Positions 28,631 to 41,472 of a stretch of DNA of 64,000 nucleotides are shown here, in pieces. This DNA comes from Chrysogorgia sp. JL179-B06. Lineage: Eukaryota > Cnidaria > Anthozoa > Scleralcyonacea > Chrysogorgiidae. The number at the start of each line of letters is the position of its first letter. The first letter of the stretch is position 1. The notes below the pieces were generated by a model. That model had not been told where the DNA came from. It saw only the letters and a list, made by a program, of their open reading frames with translations, and did not search any database. The position numbers were made by a program, and so were the translations under genes. Location of the stretch: positions 966,501 to 1,030,500 of the forward strand of contig JAYKKM010000148.1 of assembly GCA_035772405.1 (NCBI GenBank), given 5' to 3'.

Positions 28631-30115
28631 TTATGCTCTACTTTTCACAGTTTGGTTAAGGAATTTTGCGTTGTCGCTTGGTTTGTTTCCTGCTGTGTTT
28701 GTCGGTAACGACGCAGTCTTGTCGCAAATATACCATCCCGTGCTTGCTCCACATAACTGATCAGGTTCTCGTAGAACTTTGCACGAAGTATCTGCGGCCG
28801 CTTCCTCCTTCACCGCAGCATGCGCCTTCATGTGTTTGCGCAACGAACTTGGATGAGTGTAGCTTTTCTCGCATCCCCCGATTTTACACGAATACGGTTT
28901 ATCGGATGTGTGAACATGAGAGTGCTTCTTGCGGTCGCTTGAATTCGCGAACCTTCGACTACAGCCTTCGAACTCACAAACAAATGGCTTCTCGCCTGTA
29001 TGGATACGTTTATGTATTTTCAAATTCTCTGACCTCGCAAAAAGTTTTCCACAACTTTGATAAGGACAAGCAAATGGTTTTTCTCCCGTATGGACTCGTA
29101 GGTGATTGATTAATTTATATTTTGCTTTGAACGCTCGTCCTTCACGGTTACAGTTTTCCCAACGACAAACGTGAGTTGGGCTATCAGGATTGGCGACATG
29201 TTCGGTGGATAAATGCTTGACAAGGTCGACGAGATTGTTGAAATTGCTGCCACACAAGCAGTTATTCACCTTCCCCTTCGATACTAACCACTGGCAAACC
29301 AACTCGTGTTTTATTTGCGGCTTGTAATACGGAGTGAATGCGCCAGACGAAAGCGCGTCGCCAGGAACGGCTTTCATGTTATTCAACGTGTTCGAATGTG
29401 GCGAAGCTGAAACCATAACTGTTTCGTTTGCCATTTTTCCATGAGTTGTGTTGGTTCCTGTGTTACCATTGCTGCGCTCCGGTGGTCGTAATGGAAACGA
29501 ATTGGTTTCTTCGTGCGCAGTTGTTTGAGTGGAATTGCTAGAAACTTGAGATGCGATGGTGAGGTTGAGTCCATGGTTAGGAAACGAAACAGGTGCTGTT
29601 ATGACTGAAGCTTGAAGACCATGATGAAATATTCCGTTTTGATCTGCGTTGGATAGTGGACCACTAGGCAGCGAGACTGGCGCCGCGGGGAGATGTTCTC
29701 TCCTCAGGAGTAGATCTCTTGCGGTGACCAGCGACGAAAAGGGAGGAATCGCTGCGTAATTTGACTGGCTGATGTAGGGCACTTGAGACGAACTCGTAGC
29801 GAGAGTCAAGTCGGGATAGTGGGCTGCTGAGCCGACATTCAAACTCTGGAGATGCGGTGTTCCGTCAACAAATAAGGTAGGATGAAAATTTAAATTCTGT
29901 TGTTCAGGTGCTTCTGTTTCACTTGCGCGCTGAAACCCCATGTTCGTAAAGACATTTTGCTGCGTAATATAGTCAAATCGTGCCATGTTCTTCCTCAGAC
30001 CACACGTCGGTTGCGAGAGATTTAATCCAATGAGTTGATCACAATGCCTATTGGAATATAAGATATGCAAATCTTTGAGCACCCGATCGATTGTGGCGTA
30101 GTGTCGTCTCACCAA
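28631..30115 (-). CDS. Zic: Zic-family zinc-finger transcription factor (494 aa, single exon in view)
   Basis: Five C2H2 fingers occupy residues 274-432. Finger 1 has the Zic/Gli CWCH2 form (CQW, long insert, C, then HLSTEH). Finger 2 is CRWENC with an insert, and fingers 3-5 are canonical, with HTGEKPF and HTSDKPY linkers and [14 protein letters not shown]. Residues 131-140 ([10 protein letters not shown]) match the ZOC motif that mediates I-mfa-type and repressor contacts in Zic/Opa proteins. YYKPQIKHE just before finger 1 fits the ZF-NC segment. The frame opens at 30115, but Met44 (29986; [11 protein letters not shown]) is an equally plausible start. Zic proteins act in the nucleus in ectoderm and neural patterning. 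The frame has no stop or shift. Confidence 0.93.
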   Translation of the reverse strand: MVRRHYATIDRVLKDLHILYSNRHCDQLIGLNLSQPTCGLRKNMARFDYITQQNVFTNMGFQRASETEAPEQQNLNFHPTLFVDGTPHLQSLNVGSAAHYPDLTLATSSSQVPYISQSNYAAIPPFSSLVTARDLLLRREHLPAAPVSLPSGPLSNADQNGIFHHGLQASVITAPVSFPNHGLNLTIASQVSSNSTQTTAHEETNSFPLRPPERSNGNTGTNTTHGKMANETVMVSASPHSNTLNNMKAVPGDALSSGAFTPYYKPQIKHELVCQWLVSKGKVNNCLCGSNFNNLVDLVKHLSTEHVANPDSPTHVCRWENCNREGRAFKAKYKLINHLRVHTGEKPFACPYQSCGKLFARSENLKIHKRIHTGEKPFVCEFEGCSRRFANSSDRKKHSHVHTSDKPYSCKIGGCEKSYTHPSSLRKHMKAHAAVKEEAAADTSCKVLREPDQLCGASTGWYICDKTASLPTNTAGNKPSDNAKFLNQTVKSRA

Positions 30116-32020
30116 ACAGACTGCTGGAAAATTGAAATGGCAAATGTTTCGCGAATGCTTTCACACTTGTATCAATTGCTGCTTTTAATTGGACCGTATG
30201 GCCCGCTGAATGACAGCTTGAGAGAAACAGACGTTTGTTTTACATTTTAATGAAATTAACCGGAACTCGGGAACGTACCGAGAAATTGGTTAAACACTGT
30301 GAACGTAAAACGACCTTACACGTACCAATTTCATAGGGGAGAAATGGGAAGAAGGGATGGTTTTTCTTTACTATAGTTAACTTTTGCGTTGAAAATATCA
30401 AAAAGGTAACGAAGCTATCAGGAACTGTTTTGGATCAATGGTAACTCAAGACTATACATGCATGTAATCGAATACTACCGTCGGGATCTCGGTTTAGTAA
30501 TTTCACAATATCTCACGGCGATTATAGGCTTATAAACATGCACATAAGTGAAACATCTTCATACAGACCTCTCAGGATATTCTGCAGTGCAAGTTGAGTA
30601 AAGTCCCACAAATATCAAGATGTCATCTCTGTGTGGTGTCAAATGTATCACAACTTTACTTTACACAGTTGGACTTCTTCAGATAACAGACTTTGAACAG
30701 GAAATGTGTTTGTCTGCCACCCATGGCGAGAAATAACATTTGGTTGTTGTTATCATATATTTTTATGTTGTCCTAGACCCGATTATTCTCGGTCTAAATC
30801 ATATTCAAACACAAATCACAAACGTCTTTCCATGTCTGATGAAATGTTTCTAATCTTTCGTCACATTATACATGTCAAAAGCTTTCCAAATGCTCACCAC
30901 AAATTTCCCCAAGCCACTGCGTTCTATATATGTCGACCGCCTGATCCAAAATTACTTCGATTATTCAACAATTATTTCGTTATTTACTCGTTCCTCTCAG
31001 CAATATCGTTCTGTAGTCCCTTACCTTTCTTCTTTTGGTTACATAAAATACGACATGCCCGAACAAGAGCACATATGATATTTCATTTAGCACCAAACCA
31101 ACCGACAAATAACACTCATATGACTTGTCGGCAAACGCATACATATATGAAAGAAATATGCCGATCATCTGCCTTTTAGTTATTCTCCATCGTGACCCTC
31201 AAATCTCATGATGGTTGAGGAAAAGAAACTAAATATTTGGATTATCAATATCTTTGGGTCTGACTTTTGTTGTAGCGTATTTACTCAGTCATACCTGACT
31301 AGTGACTAGATATAAAACGTAGTATCGGCGTTTATCAAAAGACCAAGAATATGACAAACAAATGTTCAGATTTCTAGATAAATAAATCTTAAACAACGAA
31401 AGATCTGCGCGGAACACTGTATCTCGGACAACTCGAACACGCCGTAAAACCGCGTGATTGCGACAATACGAGGGAAATTGATACTTTGTAAATATATTAG
31501 TCATCTATAAAGAAAGCACTTGAGGGATTTGAGTTGGTGTGTTTTATTACAAATATGCTATTCAGACGGTGTGTCGCCTTGTGTTAATTTCTTTGCCGTA
31601 TGTACTAACTTCTCGTGGACTTGTTTCATTTTCAGAACAAATGTTATGTTAAAACAAGTGGATTCGTTGGACTGAAGTATTAAATGAATAAACTTGACCC
31701 ACAGCAGGAGAAGGTTAAACAAAAATCCAGGCGAGGATTTTGTCGCAACATGTCTCATTTTAAAGAACGTGTTATTTTCCAAACATCAGGATCAAGTTGA
31801 TAACAGACACTGTGACGACTGCAAAGGAACTCGCGCGTGTTCCGCCTGCGCGCGTGCTGCAGGTTGGATATAAAACATTTCAAATAATGATATATAAGCA
31901 GCATTCTGCGTAGCTAGTGTTAAAATACGAATCAATCACTGCCTTGATGTATACCAGCAATAGTGCATATCTAAGTACTAACTTTGCTCGAAACCTATGT
32001 CGAAACGTACACCGACCTTT
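30116..32020. other. Zic upstream region, no gene seen
   Basis: This is the likely Zic 5' untranslated and promoter side. The frames at 30706-31179 and elsewhere have no recognisable domains. No repeat families were identified. Confidence 0.4.
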
Positions 32021-32027
32021 CACAGTT

Positions 32028-33870
32028 TTTGACTCAAAAGGACCTTCTCATTTTCAAGAACTAGAGTAACTATGGTCTAACCCTAATCTCAATAATAATC
32101 CTTACCTTGATCCTAACCTTAAACCTAACCCTAGCTAACCATAACCTAACGAAATATAAAGACCAAACAAAAACAGAAAGGCATCCCTTTTAGAGCCTAA
32201 ACCAACATTTCTATGGTTATTGCGCGGTCTATTGTTTAAAAAGTGAAATCGTTCCACATTTATTGTTTAAACTTTGGTCGTCGCCAAGTCACACGAGTAA
32301 AATAATCGTGCATGCTCCTTGTATGCTAGATTGTGCATTTTAGGCACGTTTAATTTCAAACGTAGAAATTTTCATGAGCAGTATAGAGTATACCTAATGT
32401 AAATTAGAAAACTAGATCCTTTTAAAAGCGAGCCTTAGATTATACTATAGATGAGTCTAGATAAAACTTTAAACTTTTGTCCTTTTCGGAGATAAAAAAA
32501 CTGTCGCTTGTTGCCTTAAGTTTGTCATTTACCATTCAGATATAGTATTGATGAGTTTTTTGTCAGGAAGTTGGTGAATAAATATTTTGATAGAGCCCTG
32601 ATACATGTTTATTCAAGTCTTAGTTTGAAGATCAACGTTAACACTTTGAATATGAAATATGTTGTGTTGCACGTCCTTGTAAACAATATAAAAATCATTT
32701 GTGTAATTTTACCCACCTTATTCCCCCCCCCCCCCAAAAAAAGTCGTGTTTTGCACTTTTGCGTTATCTTCAGCCGAGCGGGCTAAGTTACCACAATTGA
32801 CATATCACCAATGCATGCATGGGGTGTATTTGTGTGACGTAGAGATCGAGTAATACTATAATCTAATTTAGTAAATACTTCTGTTTGACTGTTTATTTTA
32901 CAATTTGGGATGGTTATATGGTCACTATGGCATCCGCCAAAGCCGATGTATTATATAAACTCTAAACTACAAAACCCATAATTATGTTTCATCTAAATAA
33001 CATTTCGTTCATGAACAAATGATTGTTTCAACCACAGTTTCAACTAAAGCAACACGGTCAACAGTTAAAACTTTGTAGGTGTAGCTGAATGCAGGTGATA
33101 CTTTTACCATAGAAAGTCGAAGACGTGGTCCTACGCTGTCTACTGTCACAACCGGAGTCACTTTGATAATGAAAAACAACCACATTATGCCCGGTATAGT
33201 ATGGATAGAAATCCACTACATTTCCACTATTCGTTCTCGTTGTGCAAATGATCCCAGTGGTGGTTTCATTTTCGCTCTACACGGTTTGCTTTGGGCCCAA
33301 GGACATTTTCTCGGCAAATACATGTATCATCTTTCGTAACGGATAAATTTACCCAGTACATTGACACAGTTGCCACGAGTTACCATTGTAGGGCTATACT
33401 ATTGTTCCCAGTAAACCGCGACACACTCGTTTTTTATAGCGATCGAAAGAATGCCGGTTGGTTAGTTTGAAGCTACTGAAAAACCGTCACGTGATTACAC
33501 TTGTCTACAGTACTCGTGTCGAGAATTATGATTTTAAACAAATGACAAATCCGCAATTAATGTGGAAGATTCATGACTTGTACCTTGTTGTAAGTTGTAA
33601 CGATGTTGACAGAAAACGTAGGTACTTATAACGGCTTGAGAATGAACGAACTTTGTCAGTCAACAAGCAATAATCAAACGAAGCTACCTCGTCAGGTCCA
33701 ATAAAGAAAACTGCGCATATTTTGCTATTGATCTGTCATTTCATGGTCATTTTGACTGTCTTCGTGTTAGCCGTATACGGTTAGGTGTAAGGTCTAGGGA
33801 TCAAGGTTAGGGTTAGGATTGAGATTAGGGTTAGGTCTAATAGTTCTAGAAAATGTGAAGGTTTTTTGAG
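32028..33870. repeat. Degenerate long inverted repeat with telomere-like runs
   Basis: TGACTCAAAAGGACCTTCTC at 32031 and the inverse GTGAAGGTTTTTTGAGTCAT near 33855 are paired. Next to each lies CTAACCCTAA-type (32080-32155) or TTAGGGTTAGG-type (33780-33840) sequence, also in inverse orientation. This may be the ends of one old 1.8-kb element. No coding sequence was recognised inside. Confidence 0.35.
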
Positions 33871-33985
33871 TCATCCCTTTTGGCCTTCACCCTTCAAACC
33901 AACCAACCGCATTCTTCCGATCGCTTTTAAATAAAATGAGTGTGCCGCGGTTTGCAACCCATGGCAACTGTGACATGTATGATCA
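33355..33985. repeat. Foldback element
   Basis: GACACAGTTGCCACGAGTTA and AGTAAACCGCGACACACTCG, followed by GCGATCGAAAGAATGCCGG and TTGGTTAGTTTGAAG, at 33361-33475 pair with their diverged complements at 33885-33985. The right arm of the 32028-33870 repeat overlaps it, so elements are nested here. Confidence 0.6.
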
Positions 33986-34638
33986 GCACTTTTGACTCTG
34001 TGTCTCAGACTAACTTTACGAGAGTTTAATTTTCAGTTATACTTTAGCTCGTGCAGCAGGTAAGTAAAATTAAAAAAGTAAGTAAAATTATTTTTAAAAA
34101 TGAAACGATTCACTCTAAATCAGTGGGTTTAAAACACCAAGTCATTTCTTTTTAATAACAACATAAGATAAACTAACGTAACATTGATGCCATTATGGAA
34201 TAACATTATCCTGCACGCACATCTGATTACCTAATTAATGAATGGATAATATATCCGGTTACGTTGTTTATCTTTTAACATTTCAGTTGAATACTAACAG
34301 CATTCCTCTTTTAAATTTCGCATCGTGTATTGTGCCGTGCTCCTCAATCTTTGTATACTAATTCCTTAACGGTAATCAAACAAACCCGTCTCAGTCAAAC
34401 ATTCTGTACAGAAAAATAAAACAATGGTTAGATTCCATATAGCTGCTATATAGCTACTATAGTAGGCTCATATCTTAGGTATAAAGAAAAAAACAAGATG
34501 GCGGCATGTTTTACAGGCTAAAAAAGCTGAAATCGATGGGGTTTTATAAAGAAATCCCGAACTGACTAAGTGTTTGGCGAAATAATAAAACAATTATACG
34601 ATAATTATATAATTGAGCTCAAGGTATATGTATATATA

Positions 34639-34801
34639 TTCTAAGGATTTTTGGTGAAGGAAAATTTCGAGTGTCGGAATATATACATTTCCTTCCAGCC
34701 GGAAGGCCTCTAAGTTGCATTTTTCGCAACTGGTCCCGGTTTGGTCTTAAAATGTATATATTCCGACACTCGAAATTTTCCTTCACCAAAAATCCTTAGA
34801 A
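34639..34801. mobile_element. Family 1 foldback copy, compact (163 bp)
   Basis: Arms of about 52 bp run from TTCTAAGGATTTTTGGTGAA to AATATATACATTT and are inverted almost perfectly at 34749-34801. The centre retains CAGCCGGAAGGCC and GCAACTGGTCCCGG but no complete tRNA-like boxes. It is the cleanest small palindrome of the family in this window. Confidence 0.75.
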
Positions 34802-34859
34802 CCTGTAATTTAATCGAAATAATAGCATAATATTTTGACAAAAACCATTATATTGAGTA

Positions 34860-35293
34860 AAACACGAGTGAAATCATAATATTTAATAAAGTTCTAACGT
34901 TTCGTTGTTAACACAACATCTTCAGAGAATAATAATTACATAAGTGCAAAAAGCCTAAATATATAGTTACAAAGTTGTCATAAATTATGAATAATTAACA
35001 AATAGAGAGGAAACTAAAAATACATATTACAGGATGAGACGACACTAGTATACAATGACAAAGACGGAATTAGCTTACAAAAGGAAAACAAAGTGGTGCG
35101 GTGCCAATATTAAAATATTTGCGTTTAAAGGTGGGTTGAGATCGCGAATAAGAAGAGTTTCGCGCAAAAGAAGTTCTGATTCGAAAGTACAACTAGAAAT
35201 AATCTTAAAATCACTAAAAGAGACAGGGTGACCAGTGTCACGGTGATGAGAGAGGTGGGACCTCTCTTTGCCAATATATTTCTCGCCTATCAT
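34860..35293 (-). mobile_element. Penelope-like element 3' part: GIY-YIG endonuclease end and hammerhead relic
   Basis: The minus-strand frame 35293-35075 encodes HLSHHRDTGHPVSFSDFKII and then ESELLLRETLLIRDLNPPLN, the C-terminal part of the GIY-YIG endonuclease of Penelope-like elements. Downstream on the same strand, at about 34930-34893, CTGAAGATG, GTTGTGTTAACAAC and GAAACGTT form a decayed hammerhead with stem II kept. The catalytic RT is absent. Confidence 0.7.
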
Positions 35294-36240
35294 GAACGCA
35301 CTTGGATAGATTAATGTCCACCTGAGTTCAAACCTTTGTTTTATCGTCGTTATGTTGACGACTGTTTTATCTTATCTCGTTCTTCCGATCACGTTCTTCC
35401 ATTTCTTAATTACTTTAACTCTAAGCATGCAAAAATAAAATTTACTCATGAATTGGAGGTAAACAAACCTTGTCTTTCCTAGACATAAGCGTCAATCGTT
35501 CCGGTGGTTGCTTTTCCACAAATGTTTACCGTAAACCTACTTTTACTGGTCTTTTGACGTCTTTTGATTCTTTTATTCCGTTTTCTTACAAAAGAGGTCT
35601 AATCTTTTCCTTACTTAACCGTTGCTTCAACATATTTTAATGTTGAACTGGAAAAACTAAAACGCATCCTTTTTAATAATGGTTATCCAGAGAAATTTCT
35701 CGACAGCTGTGTTACTGCTTTTCTCGACAAAGTTTTCTCAAAATCACCTAAACCACCAACAGTTCCTAAACGCACTGTTTATTTCTCTCTAGTCTCTACC
35801 GTTTACCGGACAACACTTCGTTCAAATCCGAACCCAACTCCGAAAACTTCTCTCATCTGCCTATGGCCCTATCCTCAAATTGACATTAGATTTATCGCTC
35901 GTCCTTCAGTTAGACTTTTTCACTTCTTTTCTTTTAAAGATAAAATTCCCTTACGCCTTAGGTCACATGTTGTATATAATTTTACGTGCGGAAGCTGCGG
36001 AGCTTGTTTAACACCGGAGAAACAATCCGACATCTACATACATGCACGTGTGTCTATTACCACATGGGAATCTCACCTCTTACTGGGAAGAAGTATAGTA
36101 ACCCTCCTCTTACAAGTATCCTCTCTCATCACCGTGACACTGGTCTCTTTTGGTGATTTTAAGATTATTTCTAGTTGTACTTTCGAATCAGAACTTCTTT
36201 TGCGCGAAACTCTTCTTATTCGCGATCTCAAACCATATTT
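35267..36240 (+). pseudogene. Broken Penelope-like RT/endonuclease, plus strand
   Basis: Reading frames, with shifts and stops, encode ANIFLAYHERTWID, the RT active-site block FYRRYVDDCFILSR, then TNVYRKPTFTGLLTSFDSFI, RRTVYF-like thumb sequence, FTCGSCGACLTPEKQSDIYI, and finally DFKIISSCTFESELLLRE with LLIRDLKP. This is RT fingers/palm to GIY-YIG order. Its start overlaps the inverted minus-strand copy by about 27 bases, so the two fragments lie back to back. It cannot encode an active protein. Confidence 0.75.
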
Positions 36241-38119
36241 TTCTATGGGTTGGCTATTCGCTTTTATTGGGCTCACAGGGTGTGTTTTGGGGACGCGTGG
36301 AGAGAATGGGGATGCGGAATTCGGGATTGAAACAATATCTGCCCGAACTTTACACAAAAGCGCACAAGAGCTGGAGAGAGCTGGAGGCGGGTGTTAGGCC
36401 TGTTTCAAATGTCGAACTTTTTATGTGTCGAATTTAATGTAAATGAGCAAAATCCTAAGTAAAAAGTACAAAGGGGTTAACCTACCTTGAAGTGCTAACT
36501 GCGCTTGCGTATGCTTATATCGCTAGTGAAAACTAGGCTTAAAACACACTTTGGCAGCGAAATTTACATCACTGATCAATTACATGCGGGTGCTTACAAA
36601 AATGTACGCTGCAAAGTGTGTTTTTTACTATATAAAAATAAATATGACAATAAAATATGTTAAAATGAAATAAGCTAAAAGGTAATTAAGAGACTAGCTA
36701 TTAAAATGAAGCAGGAATATAAAATTTGCAGGTGCCTGATAATCGGCTTAACTTCTGGTATGTTGTCTCCTCGGGCCTAAAGTTCCTAGGGGTTTGGACG
36801 GATCATTAGCTGACCGCAGGCTATAGCTATGGACTGATAAACCTCATTGGATTAAATCCAAGTGTCAGATAATTAGTACTTTATACTAAATTCTGATCTT
36901 TAGGATAAAACAATGAAATCCTTTCAGTTGTCAATTATCAAAGGATCTTTTGAAATGATGTTGGTAATTAACTAGGAAAATAAGTCTTCTTAATTCAGAT
37001 TGAAAACGTTGCCAAGAAAATTGTAAGTATTGATAATGAACCCAAACGTTTTTAGTAGATTGACAGATTCCCAGGTGGAGTCTGGATGCAGGGTAATACC
37101 ATGTACAAGGTCATGGATATAAAAATCTAGCTCATAGACCCCTTTCATAATTGCACCCAAATGAAATATCTTTTCGTTCGTGTGTCTGTAATTCCAAAGA
37201 TTCTTTGCTTTGTAACGAGGCCAGAAAGGCTAATTTGCATGCACGCATATAAAAGAATATTTAGACTGGCCACCAAAGGCCCACCATTATGAAAGAGGTC
37301 TATTAGGTTTTGTTAGAACGTTATTCCTTCATTGTTATTAATTTCATGTTACCATCATTTGACTCATTATTGACTCATTTCACTGAAAGCTTTCGCTCCA
37401 TTTTCGCTCATAATTTGCCGTCTTCCATTCTGAATCTGATATTTACATTTTTTGTTTGTGATATCTGAATTCTGGAGAGAAAATGTTTTGACTATTTTAC
37501 ATTTTGACCTCCTGCATTCGCATGATATATGACGTCATTGATAATCCTTATCTCTTAGGGCAGAAAAGCAAATTGCTAAACACCAGTCACGATAGAACAG
37601 ATAAAATGATAAATTAAATAATATCTGTGTTTGATTTACACTATAAATTAGTTCTTGTATTCAGGAAAGACAATACAAGAGATGAGATCGTAGAAATATA
37701 TAGTCTATTAATTTGTTGTCTGAAAGATTGGCATTCGAGAGATAAATATATCAGCATGACTTCAAGTTTTCAGTCTGTCAGCACTTGAATAAATTGATGA
37801 TAAAATTGAATGCTCGAAAACTTTCAATTCGTTTTTACAGAATCCAACTGCTTAGTTATTCTACTATTAGAATCTTTTAGCGCCAGTTCTCATTTTAAAT
37901 GCGTCTCTGCTATGGTATACTTTGTTTGGTGATGAATATTTTTCCTGATATTGAAAGTCAAAATATTTGTTTACGCCGTGAATATCCTAATAATTGTTGT
38001 GATACTATCGGCTGTTGTACTTTTTGACTAATAATCATAGACCCTATACAAAAATGGCTTCCAATTTAATATTCTTATATACAGTGCATCTTATACATCT
38101 TATATGCAGTGCACTGATC
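36241..38119. other. No feature seen
   Basis: AT-rich DNA without supported frames. No repeats stood out beyond short AT tracts. Confidence 0.4.
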
Positions 38120-38602
38120 TAGAAAGACTGGATCGAGCAACCTATTGTCCTCCGATGCCAGAAAATGAAGCTCGAAAAATTTGACAGGCGCCATAAAGCC
38201 TGGTTTCCATTTGATCGCCACGATCGCAACCGTGTCATAGTGGTCGATGTAATAGAGTGTCCATCTAACTCTTGAATCAGAAAAGGCTGCTTTGCATACA
38301 GCAGACAAAAGACAAGACAGATCGACACTATTACATCGATCACTATGACACCGTTGCGATCGTGGCGACCAAATGGAAACCACGTTTTACTAAGGGACCA
38401 AAGTCGCAGTAAATCTGTAGGCAGGTCATGAATCGTTTTGCCCAGTAATTTGAAAAACGTGTTCTGGTCCTCTTTATAGTAAAATTATTTTATTTTGTGG
38501 ATGGTAAGAGCACATAATACAACAAAAAACCTCGCTGGATCATCAGTTGGTCCCTTAGTAATGGCGGACTTCTGGCAATGGTTGCTCGATCCAGTCTTCT
38601 TT
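38120..38602. mobile_element. Nested inverted-repeat MITEs
   Basis: The outer arms AAGACTGGATCGAGCAACC (38125) and GGTTGCTCGATCCAGTCTT (38583) are inverse. An inner palindrome pairs GTTTCCATTTGATCGCCACG, ATCGCAACCGTGTCATAGTG and TCGATGTAATAG (38203-38256) with its complement at 38328-38382. TTGGTCCCTTAGTAA is also inverted between them. This suggests one MITE inserted in another. No coding capacity. Confidence 0.65.
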
Positions 38603-39720
38603 CGAGATAGCCTCGTGCTTGTGTGGAAATTATTTTGAATTATAACATAAAACGACGATGCGTCGGAATTCCAACGTAAGCGACATTCTAAACAAACCAA
38701 TATTGTTGCCCACTAAATAAATTTGTCGAAGGCGTTATATATGGCAGTTGCTTGATGCTAAACATGTAAAAGTGAAGTCAACTTTTTTGAACATTTGTTG
38801 AGTGTTTTATTGTTTTATACAACGTGTTGAATGCCATTTGCTTAATACTAAACTAGTAAAAGTGAAGTCAACGTATTTTAATGCACACTGACATTAAGTA
38901 GAGTTCTTCAGAGCCTGCACTTGCCCACAGTCGAGCAGTCCAGGTGGCTCTACATTTATTTACACGGTAAGTTCGTCTGCTATATCTTTTTCTTGTAAGC
39001 CGAAACTGATAAAGTTAGTGCCATCTACATATTACGCATTTTTTTCTTTACGATATTATCATCTCGATGTAACTCTAAAAAGAGCTTTGGATCACGTAAA
39101 TACAAACTGTAAATAATCATGCAGGTTGAATTGCTTGAAATGATTAATGGGCGAAGTGTCATATGTTCGCGAAATGACGTCACACTTATTGTTACTCAAC
39201 CTCGTTCACATGACACCCAGAATTTCTGGGTGTTTAGATATGATAATTTTTGTGGTCTTTGTTCCATTGCCTTTGTCTACTTCGTTGACAATAATAATAA
39301 TACTCTAAATTTAAAAAACGCTAAAATCATGCAGTATTTGAGAAATATTCAATGCTACATCCATGGTTATCTCTTACAAAAGGTATGAAGAAGCATATAT
39401 CCAATTTAGCGAAAGCTATCACTTCTAATTTGCTGTAAAATTTGAAGACAGCATTCAGATTTAGATGAATAAATTATACTCGGCTGAATTAATTGAGTTT
39501 TATGACAAGCCAATCGCATTATAGAATGGATCAGCCGATCCCGGGTACGAGGTTGTGTTGTTACTAAAATACGAAAAAAATCAAACATTATTTCTACTAG
39601 GGTAAAGCATTATCGCGAGAGTTAGAAATTCAGTGATGTTTAGAATTTGAAATATTTAGTAATTAATTCTGCAGACTAATTATTGTATGTGCCAGGACTA
39701 TATTCAATCGTAACGATAAA
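38603..39720. other. No gene seen
   Basis: It contains a short direct duplication: GTAAAAGTGAAGTCAAC near 38765 and again near 38857, 92 bases apart. There is nothing else to support. Confidence 0.4.
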
Positions 39721-39846
39721 TAGCCTCCTTCGCAGTCAATGTGCGAGCAATGTTTTCGCTGGGATCTGGCACGGCCAAAAATGCCTTGGAAACTATTTGA
39801 CTCGGAAAAAAAGCCGCAGCAACTAAGTTGCCTGCGGAGGAGGCTA
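39721..39846. mobile_element. TAGCCTCC-family MITE, 126-bp form
   Basis: It starts TAGCCTCCTTCGCAG and ends AGTTGCCTGCGGAGGAGGCT A. It shares GAGCAATGTTTTCGCTGGGA and AACTATTTGACTCGGAAAAA with the other copies. The flanks do not match, so no target duplication is visible. Confidence 0.65.
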
Positions 39847-40647
39847 TTCGCAGACATCACCGCGCTCCACTGAACCCGAGTTGTTCCGGCTGGGTAGGGG
39901 GGATAGACGCGTGGGGGACAGATGTCTGCGAAAGAGGCTATGGCGTATCATATATTCATATGTAGATCGTGCAATTCTGTGTAGATATAATAGGTTAATT
40001 GTAAGAGTTCATGTTGTACATTTTCATAATCCTTTGCGAACCCAAATAAGTTCTAATAGCGCCTAAAAATGTTTAACATGCGTGTTAACATAAATTTAGT
40101 CGGACTAGTCGGAAATGGCTTCGTATTGTTGTCGTCAGTTTTGCTTTCGTTGATGAATTTAGTCGGTAATGACTTCCCATTGTTGTTGTCAGTTTTGCAG
40201 TCGTTGATGAATTTAGTCATCGTTGATATAATTTGCTGTTTTCAGCCCGCAAAGATCATAGAAATAAAACTATTTATAAACTTTCCGTGTAAATTATGAT
40301 ATAACAAGACACGACTTTATCACAATGAGTACAGCACGCAGGCAGCGCACGCATAAACCTCTCCAATCGTGTTATAAGTCGGATAAATATCTCGAACATC
40401 GGCTTTAAGCCAAATACCTTCCTTGGGGCCTACGCAATGTATTTGGCTTCTCGGTATTTATCCTAAACATTTTATGTAATGTTTAATGACTTTAATAAAC
40501 GAGCAGCAGCGTTTTAGACCAGATAATACCATGTTTGCCTCATTGCCTGAATTTCGTTTGTTTCTTATTGGTTACTCAAGTTAATCCTCAATGTCCGATC
40601 CGGCAGATGTGGCGTCATTTCCATCGAATACTGTGGATTATTGGACG
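39847..40647. other. No gene seen
   Basis: One short tandem pair of TTGATGAATTTAGTC with TTGTTGTCAGTTTTGC sequence (40100-40220) is visible. No supported frame. Confidence 0.4.
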
Positions 40648-41464
40648 CGAGGGGCATTTCACTCCAAAAAAGCGTACGGGATTTTCGGATTTCTAAAAAT
40701 CCGCGGATTTTTTAGCAGATTTTCCCGGATTTTTTAGCGGATTTTTCAAGAGAAAATCTGTTGGATTTTCCGGATTTGTTTGGATTTTCCGGATTTGTTT
40801 GGATTTTCCGGATTTGTTCGGATTTTCCGGATTTTTTCTGGATTTTTTCCGGATTTTTTTTAATTATAGAGTTATAGAGCTAGGTAACGTTTTGAACAAA
40901 TAATCAATAGATAGCTTAAGTTCTACGACGTCGACGTTATGCCAGGACGTCATGGTCGAGCAGAGGACTGGGACTAGGACCACAGCCTTCAGAAACTAAC
41001 GAAGGCTGTGGCATGCAGTCATTTTGTTTAAAATTCAAACAAGTCCATTATTCTTTCAAAAACAGTAAAAGACAATGGCGAATAACTTTTGGTTTTGTAA
41101 TTAATTATATTAATATTATTAACATAATATATTTTATAACATAATTATATTTTACAACATGTTATTTTTATAACATTTTATAACGTGGCAAAGAACCTTT
41201 ACGAGTAAATTACACCAAGTACTTCATATATTTTTTGTGGATTTGCGGATTTTTGAAGGATTTTGAAGGATTTCTGTGGATTTTTGAAGGATTTCTGTGG
41301 ATTTTTGAAGGATTTCTGTGGTTTTTAAAGGATTTTTCGGATTTTTTGGATTTTGAAGGATTTCAACGGATTTTGAGGATTTCATGGATTTTTCGGATTT
41401 TCCCCGGATTTTTTCCGGATTTTTTGACGAAGTGTACGGGATTTTTGGAGTGAAATGCCCCTCG
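40648..41464. mobile_element. hAT-like non-autonomous element with GGATTTT arrays
   Basis: Ends are CGAGGGGCATTTCACTCCAA and GGAGTGAAATGCCCCTCG. Both flanks carry the octamer ATTGGACG (40640-40647, 41465-41472), a clean target duplication. Inside, about 200 bases near each end are built from GGATTTT, TCCGGATTTT and GGATTTTTGAAGG units, in the same orientation at both ends rather than mirrored. No transposase. Confidence 0.85.
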
Positions 41465-41472
41465 ATTGGACG

